Of a stretch of 12,611 nt of DNA, positions 7,177 to 12,611 are shown piece by piece. Position 1 is the first letter of the stretch. Each line of letters starts with the position of its first letter. The stretch is taken from positions 1-12,611 of the forward strand of contig JBDTRY010000099.1 of the NCBI GenBank assembly GCA_039931435.1, written 5' to 3'. Under the pieces are notes generated by a model. It did no database searches and was not told the DNA's origin. It worked only from the letters and a program-made list of their open reading frames with translations. Made by a program: the position numbers and the translations under genes. Source of the stretch: JBDTRY01 sp039931435 (GTDB taxonomy: Bacteria; Acidobacteriota; Thermoanaerobaculia; Gp7-AA8).

Positions 7177-7773
7177 TTACGATTCAGGGGCGGGCTCGAC
7201 CGCCGGCGTGGGGCTCGGTTCGGCTTCGTAGGCTCCGATGGCAGGCCGGTAGATGACCGTGTCATTTCCCGGGACGGACCGGAGCACCCACAGCACGCGC
7301 ATGTCGCCCAGCGCGCCCCCGGTCATGATCGCTCCGTAAACGCTCATCCAGGCTTTTCCCGCCAGCAGGCCGGTCAACAGAGGGAGCAGTCCGAGCACCA
7401 GACCCGGAAGCGCCGTTGCTGCGCGGTAGCGCCAGATGCGAATCGGCGCCAGGCATCGTGCCGCTACGAGCAGGCCGTCGAACGAGATCGGACAGGAGCG
7501 GATCGGCGCCCGGCCGATCAACGTGTACCCCAGTGTATGCAGAAGCTCATGAACGAAAAGTCCGGCAAAGTACGCGGCAAGAAGTGAAATGATCGGAAGC
7601 GGTTCTCGAAGTAGTTCGACGATCGAGTCCAGTCCCCACCGCTGTGCATGTGCCGCGATGAGCAACACGATCAGCACTGCTGCCGGAATCCGCAGGCTCT
7701 CGGTTGCCGTCCTCGTAGAGAGGGGGTACAGGGGCGGCCGTTGCGGAACGTCGGGATCGTCTGTAGAGGTCAT
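7177..7773 (-). CDS. DUF3267-like membrane protein with HELLH metalloprotease motif
   Basis: 198 residues from ATG 7773; a GTG directly upstream at 7776 is an alternative start. Hydrophobic segments lie at about 29-43, 60-75, 118-140 and 146-165. The second runs into VHELLHTLGY, with HELLH at 75-79, the zinc-binding HExxH of the DUF3267 putative-zincin family. A later GGALGDMRVLWVLR stretch (from about 152) matches the family's third conserved block and could supply an acidic metal ligand, D157. The C-terminus is a short Pro/Glu-rich tail. The substrate and role of this family are not established; a site-2-protease-like intramembrane activity is a reasonable guess. It stands alone between convergent and divergent neighbours, with no Shine-Dalgarno sequence visible. 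Confidence 0.75.
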   Translation of the reverse strand: MTSTDDPDVPQRPPLYPLSTRTATESLRIPAAVLIVLLIAAHAQRWGLDSIVELLREPLPIISLLAAYFAGLFVHELLHTLGYTLIGRAPIRSCPISFDGLLVAARCLAPIRIWRYRAATALPGLVLGLLPLLTGLLAGKAWMSVYGAIMTGGALGDMRVLWVLRSVPGNDTVIYRPAIGAYEAEPSPTPAVEPAPES

Positions 7774-7791
7774 CACTGTTAAGAAGCGGAT

Positions 7792-7851
7792 AGTCCGGTG
7801 CGGACTTCGTGCCGGTTCAGTACGGTTTCGTAGCCGAATCCCCCCGAAACC
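7792..7851. promoter_or_regulatory. Two inverted repeats in the divergent spacer before the pirin gene
   Basis: AGTCCG-gtg-CGGACT (7792-7806) is a tight perfect hairpin. GGTTTCG (7824-7830) pairs with CGAAACC (7845-7851) across a 14-base loop and lies ten bases before the ribosome binding site of the short upstream ORF. Together they could be operators or a leader structure. There is no direct evidence of function. Confidence 0.3.
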
Positions 7852-7870
7852 CGTCCGGAGAAGGAGTTAT

Positions 7871-7996
7871 ATGCCAGAACGGACGAACTTGTGGAAGCGG
7901 GCGCAGCAGGCGCACATTCACGCGAGCTACCGGAATACGATTCTGTTGTCCAGTATGGATTGGAGAAAGCATGATCACGATCAGGCGCGCCGCTGA
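7871..7996 (+). CDS. Possible 41-residue leader ORF upstream of pirin
   Basis: ATG 7871 is preceded by a full AAGGAG (7861-7866) with a four-base gap, one of the two strongest ribosome binding sites in the window. The frame gives 41 residues, rich in basic and polar amino acids, with no membrane segment and no recognisable family. It ends at 7996, 26 bases inside the pirin gene in another frame, so its translation would pass the pirin start and could couple or control it. It could also be a chance ORF behind a purine-rich stretch; conservation would decide. Confidence 0.35.
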   Translation: MPERTNLWKRAQQAHIHASYRNTILLSSMDWRKHDHDQARR

Positions 7997-8663
7997 ACGA
8001 GGGCATTTCGACCACGGTTGGCTGAATACTTACCATACCTTTTCGTTCGCCGATTACCACGATCCCGCCCACATGGGATTTCGAGACCTGCGGGTCATTA
8101 ACGAGGATCGCGTCATTGGTGGACAGGGATTCGGAACGCACGGCCATCGGGACATGGAGATCCTTTCTTACGTGCTCGAAGGCCGCCTGGCGCATCGTGA
8201 CAGTCTGGGGAATGGCGGGGAGATCACACCGGGTGAGATTCAGCGCATGAGTGCCGGTACCGGCGTCCGGCACAGCGAATTCAACGGCTCGAATGATGAA
8301 CCTCTGCACTTTCTGCAGATCTGGATTCTTCCGGAGCGCCCCGGACTTGCCCCCGGGTATGAGCAGAAATCTTTTTCGATCAAGGAACGCACGGGCAAAC
8401 TCTGTCTGCTGGCTTCGGGCGATGCCCGCCAGCAGTCGGTGAAAATCAACCAGGACGTCGATGTGTTCACGTCCATCATCGCTTCCGGGCAGTCGCTCCG
8501 GCATGAGTTTCGTGCCGGCAGGAACGGATGGCTGCAGGTGGCACGCGGTCACGCTCTCATCGGTGATGAGGAACTCATGGCGGGAGACGGCGTGGCCATA
8601 ACGGACGAACCTGTCATCGATATCCAGGGGGAAGGGGAGATTCTCCTTTTCGACCTCAATTGA
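7971..8663 (+). CDS. yhhW: Pirin-family bicupin (YhhW/quercetinase-like)
   Basis: 230 residues from ATG 7971, with GGAG seven bases upstream. The N-terminal cupin carries the four metal ligands in the YhhW arrangement: H57 and H59 in GTHGHRD, H101 and E103 in RHSEFN. The segments FADYHDP and GHRDMEILSYVLEG are family hallmarks, and the length equals that of E. coli YhhW. A second cupin follows to the C-terminus. YhhW has quercetin 2,3-dioxygenase activity in vitro, while other pirins act as metal-dependent redox sensors or transcription cofactors; the physiological role of this one is unknown. The frame is open upstream to 7809, but that stretch has no family similarity. The alkylation-repair operon follows 86 bases downstream on the same strand and has its own candidate promoter, so co-transcription is possible but not required. 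Confidence 0.9.
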   Translation: MITIRRAAERGHFDHGWLNTYHTFSFADYHDPAHMGFRDLRVINEDRVIGGQGFGTHGHRDMEILSYVLEGRLAHRDSLGNGGEITPGEIQRMSAGTGVRHSEFNGSNDEPLHFLQIWILPERPGLAPGYEQKSFSIKERTGKLCLLASGDARQQSVKINQDVDVFTSIIASGQSLRHEFRAGRNGWLQVARGHALIGDEELMAGDGVAITDEPVIDIQGEGEILLFDLN

Positions 8664-8736
8664 CCTGAGAAGGTCTGGCGCAAACGCGGGCTGATTCGAA
8701 CGGAGAAATCCGGACGACGTTGAACGCCCGGGGCAA

Positions 8737-8742
8737 TAGAAT
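8737..8742 (+). promoter_or_regulatory. Candidate -10 box of the alkylation-repair operon
   Basis: TAGAAT ends seven bases before ATG 8750 and no Shine-Dalgarno sequence is present, so a leaderless transcript is plausible. No good -35 hexamer is found at the right distance, which would suit an activator-dependent promoter. No convincing Ada box was recognised upstream. Confidence 0.35.
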
Positions 8743-8749
8743 TCGGGGT

Positions 8750-10222
8750 ATGTCCTCTTCGGCGATTCCCACGCGTGCAACGTCGATTCCGGAAGCTGTC
8801 ATGTTCGACCGCTTTCTGGCCGGCGATTCTGCCTACGACGGGAGGTTTCTGACCGGCGTCCTTTCCACGCGTATCTACTGCCTCCCGTCATGCACGGCGC
8901 GGAAGCCACTGCGTCGTAATGTCGTATTTTTCTCCTCCGAGCCGGAGGCTCGCCAGGCCGGACTGCGGGCCTGCAAGCGGTGCCGGCCGGATCACTTTTA
9001 CCGCCGGTATGATCCCGATCTCGAGCTCGTGACGACGCTCGTCGCTCGACTCGATCACCAGCCGGGATCGATCGGCTCCGTGCGGGCGCTCGTTGAAATG
9101 TCAGGTATCGGATCCAGCCGCCTGCACGAGCTTTTTCGGCGGCACTATCACGCCACTCCTGCGGAAATCATCAGGCGCGCCCGTGTCTCGCAGGCCGCAC
9201 GGGAACTGTTGGAGACGAAACATCCGCTGCTTGATGTGGCGCTGAACGCCGGGTTCGAAAGCTCGTCCGTATTTCACGATGCCTTCCGCCGCGTAATGGC
9301 CATGGCCCCGGGTGCCTTTCGTCGCCTCAGGGACGGCGACCAGTTCACCATTACGCTGCCGCGCGGCTATCGCCTCAGTCACACGCTCCGCGTTCACGGT
9401 CGCGATTCGGAGAGCCTCTGCGAGCGCGTGGAGGGAAACAGGCTTACGAAAGCGATGATTGTGGACGGTTCGCCGGTCACACTGGAAATCACGTTCAGTA
9501 CGGCTGAGGCACGCGTTCGCATGCTCTCGTCCTCGCCGATTTCATCGGCCGGCGTTTCCGCTCATCGCGCCGTTCTGCGCATGCTCGGGCTTTCCGGATC
9601 GAGCCCGGCGGCATTCGAGCGACGCGTCGGTAGCGATCCGGATCTGGCGATGCTGGTCAGCGGAAGGAGAGGCCTGCACATTCCGCAGTCGCCGGACGTC
9701 TTTGAAGGCCTGGCCTGGTCGATCATCGGCCAGCAGGTGAATCTTCCCTTTGCGTTCAAGATGCGACGCGCCGTGGTCGAGCTTCGGGGACAGAACGCCG
9801 AGGGAGGCCTGCGCGCGCACCCGTCAGCGTCCGAGGTTGCCTCACTGGATTACAGTGACCTCACCGGCAGGCAGTTCTCGCGGATGAAGGCTGAGTATCT
9901 GATCGACAGCGCTCGCCTGGTTGCATCCGGAGAGCTGCCACTCGAAAATCTTCCCTACGGAAGCGCCACGCGGGCCCGGGAGTTGCTCCTGTCTGTCCGC
10001 GGCATCGGAGCATGGTCCGCGAACTACGTGATGATGCGTGGATGCGGATTCGCCGACTGCGTTCCGCTTGGTGACACCGGACTGACGTCTGGTCTGCAGA
10101 GATTCTTCGCCCTTGAGGAGCGACCCGATGGAGCGCGAACCACGGAGCTCATGGAGCGCTTCGCGCCCTTCCGCAGTCTGGCCACGTTCCATCTCTGGAT
10201 GCAGAAGGGCGATCCGGCGTGA
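8750..10222 (+). CDS. alkA: Ada sensor-AlkA fusion: methyl-phosphotriester sensor with 3-methyladenine DNA glycosylase II
   Basis: 490 residues from ATG 8750. Residues 19-83 are the Ada zinc domain, with all four cysteines in place (C44 and C48 in IYCLPSC, C75 and C78 in ACKRC); C44 corresponds to the methyl-accepting Cys38 of E. coli Ada. Residues about 95-192 are an AraC-type double helix-turn-helix. Residues about 200-270 match the AlkA N-terminal domain. The rest is the HhH-GPD glycosylase, with the hairpin LSVRGIGAWSANY at 414-426 and the catalytic aspartate D442 in PLGDTG. It excises 3-methyladenine and related alkylated bases, and on methylation of the sensor it may activate transcription. 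The architecture and length match the mycobacterial Ada-AlkA fusion, whose gene is also followed by an O6-methylguanine methyltransferase. A TTG at 8720 is a possible longer start, but nothing supports it. Confidence 0.93.
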   Translation: MSSSAIPTRATSIPEAVMFDRFLAGDSAYDGRFLTGVLSTRIYCLPSCTARKPLRRNVVFFSSEPEARQAGLRACKRCRPDHFYRRYDPDLELVTTLVARLDHQPGSIGSVRALVEMSGIGSSRLHELFRRHYHATPAEIIRRARVSQAARELLETKHPLLDVALNAGFESSSVFHDAFRRVMAMAPGAFRRLRDGDQFTITLPRGYRLSHTLRVHGRDSESLCERVEGNRLTKAMIVDGSPVTLEITFSTAEARVRMLSSSPISSAGVSAHRAVLRMLGLSGSSPAAFERRVGSDPDLAMLVSGRRGLHIPQSPDVFEGLAWSIIGQQVNLPFAFKMRRAVVELRGQNAEGGLRAHPSASEVASLDYSDLTGRQFSRMKAEYLIDSARLVASGELPLENLPYGSATRARELLLSVRGIGAWSANYVMMRGCGFADCVPLGDTGLTSGLQRFFALEERPDGARTTELMERFAPFRSLATFHLWMQKGDPA

Positions 10223-10722
10223 CCGGGTACTTTTCCTCCTTCATCTCTCATCTGGGGCAGTTTCACGTCGCCGTCAACGAGCAGGGCGCGGTCGTCCGCT
10301 GTGGATTCAGACCACTGGAGATGTCCGCTGCCTTTGTGGAAAACCCGGTCAGATGCCGAGCCGTGATCCAGGAGCTTAAGGAGTACTTCGCCGGACGGAG
10401 CAAAGAGTTTTCCGTCCCTCTGGCGATGTCCGGAACGGACTTTCAGAAGAACGTCTGGGAAACTCTGCTGACCATTCCCTACGGGGCGACGATCTCCTAC
10501 CGGGAGCTTGCCACCCGCATCGGGAATCCGCGCGCCGTCCGGGCCGTAGGGGGAGCCAACGGGGCCAATCCCGTCGCCGTGATCGTGCCATGCCACCGGG
10601 TCATTGGAAGTAATGGCTCGCTGACCGGTTACGGAGGGGGAATGCTGGTCAAGGAAGCGCTGCTTGTACTGGAAGCGCGAGGCAATGAAGCGCCTCGTGG
10701 TCCCCGCTCATCAGGAGTGTGA
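10219..10722 (+). CDS. ogt: Methylated-DNA-[protein]-cysteine S-methyltransferase
   Basis: 167 residues. The PCHRV active site is intact with C125, which takes the alkyl group from O6-methylguanine in a suicide reaction. The preceding RAVGGANGANP (from R108) is the DNA-recognition and nucleotide-flipping helix with its asparagine hinge, and the IPYGATISYRELA block is the helix-turn-helix that contacts DNA. The N-terminal Ogt/AdaB-type domain is present, so the length is normal. The GTG start overlaps the TGA of the upstream glycosylase gene in the sequence GTGA, which indicates translational coupling and one alkylation-repair operon. It lacks an Ada sensor of its own, since that domain sits in its partner. 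Confidence 0.95.
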   Translation: MTGYFSSFISHLGQFHVAVNEQGAVVRCGFRPLEMSAAFVENPVRCRAVIQELKEYFAGRSKEFSVPLAMSGTDFQKNVWETLLTIPYGATISYRELATRIGNPRAVRAVGGANGANPVAVIVPCHRVIGSNGSLTGYGGGMLVKEALLVLEARGNEAPRGPRSSGV

Positions 10723-10739
10723 CGGCCGGCACGGTCACA
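10718..10739. other. Inverted repeat spanning the ogt stop codon
   Basis: TGTGAC (10718-10723) and GTCACA (10734-10739) pair across ten bases. There is no T-run, so it is a poor intrinsic terminator. It could mark the operon end or be an operator for the downstream protease gene. Confidence 0.25.
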
Positions 10740-10786
10740 TGGCCTGAAGTCTGCTACAAGGAATCGACCTGCATCGGCAGAAAGAA

Positions 10787-11629
10787 ATGACAGAGTTTAC
10801 CGAACTCGCTCCTCCCACCGAGCCCCGTATCCATTCTCCGCGCGACGTTCCGGGGATTCCGCGCGTGCTTGTACCGCCGCCCTCGCCGGCGCAGTACTCG
10901 TTCGGCCCGATGAAGGCGATGCTGATCTTCGGGCTCTATGTTCTGGCCCAATTCGCCGGCGGGTTCCTGGTCCTGGTGGGGATCAGTATTCGCGAGGTGC
11001 TCCGCGGCGGAAATCCGGTCGGAGCGGCCTTCGCCGACACGATCATGCGTGAGGCTACGGCCCCGCTATTGGTCATTTCGCTGCTTCTCAGCGCGGTCGT
11101 CGTCTTCATAGCGACGCTTCTTCTCGCCTGGCCGTTGTTTGCCGAACATGGCTTCGGTGGACTCGGTTGGAACGCCTCCTCGGGAAGCTGGCGGGGATTC
11201 GCCATCGCCACCGGTCTGACGCTGGCGCTGGTCTGGATCCTGATCACCAGGGAGTTTCCTCTGGCCCCCGGATCGGCCCTTGGGCCGCTGGCGAAGATGG
11301 CCGCCCAGGCCGGTCTTCAGCGCGGAGCGTGGGCGCTCGTGGCATTCTTCTTCGCCCCGATCACTGAGGAGTTTCTTTTCCGGGGGGTACTGTTTGCCGG
11401 GTTCGCCAGGCGATTGGGAATCGTTGCCGCCGCGGTGATTGTCACGGCGCTCTTCGTCGCTCTTCACCTTTTCGAAACTCTCGCCTACCTGCCAGCGGCC
11501 ATCGCGGTTACGACGATGGCCACGATCGCCATTCTTCTTCGTATTCGAAGCGGCAGTCTGCTTCCCTCGATCCTGGTTCACGCCACCTACAACCTGACTG
11601 TGGTTGCCGGCGTGTACCTGTCTCACTGA
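10787..11629 (+). CDS. CPBP-family intramembrane glutamic endopeptidase
   Basis: 280 residues. After a proline-rich cytoplasmic N-terminus of about 40 residues come some seven hydrophobic segments. The three CPBP (ABI) motifs are intact: EEFLFRG with E194, E195 and R199; a histidine in VALHLFE (H227); and HATYN with H265 and N269. These build the active site of the Rce1-like proteases, which cut prenylated proteins in eukaryotes; bacterial members have varied or unknown substrates, including roles in bacteriocin self-protection. ATG 10787 has only a weak AGAAAG upstream. The gene is 64 bases after ogt and may be read from the same transcript, though a functional link is not evident. Its last seven bases overlap the 3' end of the opposing pseudouridine synthase gene. 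Confidence 0.9.
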   Translation: MTEFTELAPPTEPRIHSPRDVPGIPRVLVPPPSPAQYSFGPMKAMLIFGLYVLAQFAGGFLVLVGISIREVLRGGNPVGAAFADTIMREATAPLLVISLLLSAVVVFIATLLLAWPLFAEHGFGGLGWNASSGSWRGFAIATGLTLALVWILITREFPLAPGSALGPLAKMAAQAGLQRGAWALVAFFFAPITEEFLFRGVLFAGFARRLGIVAAAVIVTALFVALHLFETLAYLPAAIAVTTMATIAILLRIRSGSLLPSILVHATYNLTVVAGVYLSH

Positions 11630-12396
11630 GAAGCGAACGCCGTCTGGTCCTGGGAGCTTGTGCCCAGGCAAGCCGCCACTTCTTCGTCGGTCAGTTGACG
11701 ATACTCGCCCTCTTTCAGGCTATCGAGGCGGATTGGTCCGAAGGCGATTCGCTCCAGGGCCATCGCTTCGTTGCCGAGCGCTTCGAGCATGCGCCGAACC
11801 TGACGGTTCCGGCCTTCCGTAATTGTGATGTCGACCACGCATCCGTCCGCAGTGACAGGCTGAACATCGGCCGGTCGCGTGACGCCGTCGGAGAGTTCGA
11901 TTCCTCCGATCAGTGACTTGATGTCCGAGGGTGTTATCGGATGCGTGGAGTGCACGCGGTATGTCTTCGGAACCTTGAAGGCGGGATTGGTCATCCTCTC
12001 CGCAAGAGCATGATCGTTGGTGAGCAGGAGCACTCCGGTAGTGTCCATGTCCAGTCTTCCGACGTATCGCAGAGTGCGGAGATTCTCGGGCAGGAGATCG
12101 TAGATCGTCCGCCGCTCTTCCTTGTCTCGAAGCGTAGTGAGCACTCCCGATGGTTTGTGGAGGACGACATACACCAGTTCCGCATTCGTCAAGGGGAGAT
12201 CGTCAAGACTGAAGGAATCGCGCTCGAGGTCGACCCATCGATCAGGATCGAGTTCTACCACTTCGTTTACGCGCACCCGCCCCGCAGCAACGATCGACCG
12301 GGATTCTCTCCGCGATCCGACACCGGCCTTCGACAGGACACGTTCGAGCGTCTTGAGCGGCCGGTCACCGGCGGGAGGTTTTGCTACGGAGGGCAT
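11623..12396 (-). CDS. rluB: RsuA/RluB-family rRNA pseudouridine synthase
   Basis: 257 residues from ATG 12396. Residues 16-66 form an S4 RNA-binding domain (LERVLSKAGVGSRRESR, then GRVRVNE). The catalytic aspartate is D116 in GRLDMDTTGVLLLTND. KVPKTYRV at 141-148 and EGRNRQVRRM at 194-203 are the other family motifs. The enzyme isomerises a uridine in ribosomal RNA. RluB is the best fit by length and the EGRNRQVRRM form, but RluE, RluF or RsuA-type specificity cannot be excluded by motif reading. There is no Shine-Dalgarno sequence; TATAGT ends eight bases upstream. It is monocistronic here, shielded on its upstream side by a terminator hairpin. Confidence 0.92.
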   Translation of the reverse strand: MPSVAKPPAGDRPLKTLERVLSKAGVGSRRESRSIVAAGRVRVNEVVELDPDRWVDLERDSFSLDDLPLTNAELVYVVLHKPSGVLTTLRDKEERRTIYDLLPENLRTLRYVGRLDMDTTGVLLLTNDHALAERMTNPAFKVPKTYRVHSTHPITPSDIKSLIGGIELSDGVTRPADVQPVTADGCVVDITITEGRNRQVRRMLEALGNEAMALERIAFGPIRLDSLKEGEYRQLTDEEVAACLGTSSQDQTAFASQ

Positions 12397-12404
12397 ATGT
12401 CGTG

Positions 12405-12410
12405 ACTATA
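12405..12410 (-). promoter_or_regulatory. Candidate -10 box of the pseudouridine synthase gene
   Basis: Minus-strand TATAGT (five of six matches to TATAAT) ends eight bases before ATG 12396. No good -35 was found. It would give a leaderless or nearly leaderless message. Confidence 0.4.
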
Positions 12411-12435
12411 GCGTGAGTGTTTGGCATCAGAAGAA

Positions 12436-12459
12436 AAAGGGCGGCCTTCGCCGCCCTTT
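12436..12459 (-). terminator. Intrinsic terminator hairpin, strongest on the minus strand
   Basis: A perfect ten-base stem, AAAGGGCGGC / GCCGCCCTTT, with a four-base loop. On the minus strand the GC core is followed by TTTTTCTTCT, a good U-tract; on the plus strand only TTT follows. It would stop transcripts entering from a gene beyond the right edge and insulate the pseudouridine synthase promoter, which lies just downstream. Confidence 0.75.
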
Positions 12460-12463
12460 CGAT

Positions 12464-12538
12464 GCGATATCGCTTGTAAGAAACTCACATCGTCGTTTTG
12501 TGAGGTCGGCTCTAAAGATTCAACAAGCGATGCTTCGC
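12464..12538. other. Two-tier inverted repeat beside the terminator
   Basis: ATCGCTTGT (12469-12477) pairs with ACAAGCGAT (12523-12531). Inside it, CTCACA (12484-12489) pairs with TGTGAG (12499-12504). A perfect palindrome GCGATATCGC (12464-12473) and a small GCGA-TGCT-TCGC hairpin (12527-12538) lie at the two ends. The function is unknown; it could be a structured untranslated region, a small RNA or a protein-binding site. Confidence 0.4.
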
Positions 12539-12541
12539 AAA

Positions 12542-12611
12542 CGCGTCATTCCGAGCGCGTGAGCGAGGAATACCAGAGGGGCGGGTGGTAAGCGCCCCAG
12601 GGATCGTGCCC
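12542..12611. repeat. Second copy of the dispersed palindromic repeat, cut by window edge
   Basis: This resembles the left half of the 2291-2508 element from 2335 onward: CGCGTCAT, CCGAGCG, AGCGAGG, GAGGGG and GGGTGGT recur in the same order. The last 21 bases (12591-12611) are identical to 2382-2402. The right arm would lie outside the window. There are a few small insertions and substitutions in the arm. Confidence 0.8.

Noticed and set aside
8664..8749. Ada box upstream of the repair operon
   Set aside because: GGCGCAAACGCG shares only GCGCA with the E. coli AAAGCGCA box, which is too little to call.
7779..8780. Minus-strand ORF of 333 codons across the pirin gene
   Set aside because: It is the antisense shadow of a clear pirin with all its metal ligands; the translated minus-strand sequence shows no family features.
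10718..10739. CRP-like site TGTGA...TCACA
   Set aside because: The half-sites are 12 bases apart instead of six, and it spans a stop codon. It is kept only as an inverted repeat.
12464..12538. Integron attC site
   Set aside because: The inverted arms lack the conserved attC core sites, and no integrase or gene cassette is nearby.
1..12611. Defence island, prophage, CRISPR array or insertion sequence
   Set aside because: No nuclease, integrase, transposase, toxin-antitoxin or repeat-spacer structure was found on either strand.

Overview
This is a GC-rich bacterial chromosomal segment without plasmid, phage or insertion-sequence genes. Gene density is high, several unit-leading genes lack a Shine-Dalgarno sequence, and there are intergenic palindromes carrying a GTCATCCCGAGCG-type core. 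I associate that style of repeat with soil and subsurface phyla such as Acidobacteriota, but the phylum assignment is only a guess. No tRNA, rRNA or CRISPR was seen, and no stretch over 300 bases lacks a gene.

Left part (1-5910), envelope and glycan functions. A minus-strand pair encodes a GT-B (GT4-type) glycosyltransferase and, overlapping its stop codon, a lipoprotein 5'-nucleotidase that runs off the left edge. The 283-bp divergent spacer to the next gene is almost filled by a nested palindromic repeat. A 546-residue multi-pass membrane protein (plus strand) and a 572-residue GT-C-like membrane glycosyltransferase (minus strand) then face each other head-on with a 10-base gap.

Middle part (5911-8663). 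A lysine/alanine/serine-rich, histone H1-like protein with a strongly acidic C-terminal tail is read to the right. A small DUF3267-like membrane protein with an HELLH motif is read to the left. A pirin/YhhW-type bicupin follows to the right, preceded by a 41-codon ORF with its own strong ribosome binding site.

Right part (8664-12611). An Ada-sensor/AraC-helix/AlkA fusion glycosylase overlaps an O6-alkylguanine-DNA methyltransferase by 4 bases; together they form a compact alkylation-repair operon like that of mycobacteria. A CPBP membrane protease follows and overlaps tail-to-tail with a RsuA/RluB-type rRNA pseudouridine synthase. Behind that gene lie an intrinsic terminator, a two-tier inverted repeat, and a second, edge-truncated copy of the dispersed palindrome.

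Most genes belong to known families. The less ordinary material is the basic/acidic bipartite histone-like protein, the nested palindromic repeat family, a recurring TAnnnT box 6-8 bases before start codons that suggests leaderless transcription, and the short ORF before the pirin gene. I do not see a clear new defence or mobile system here.
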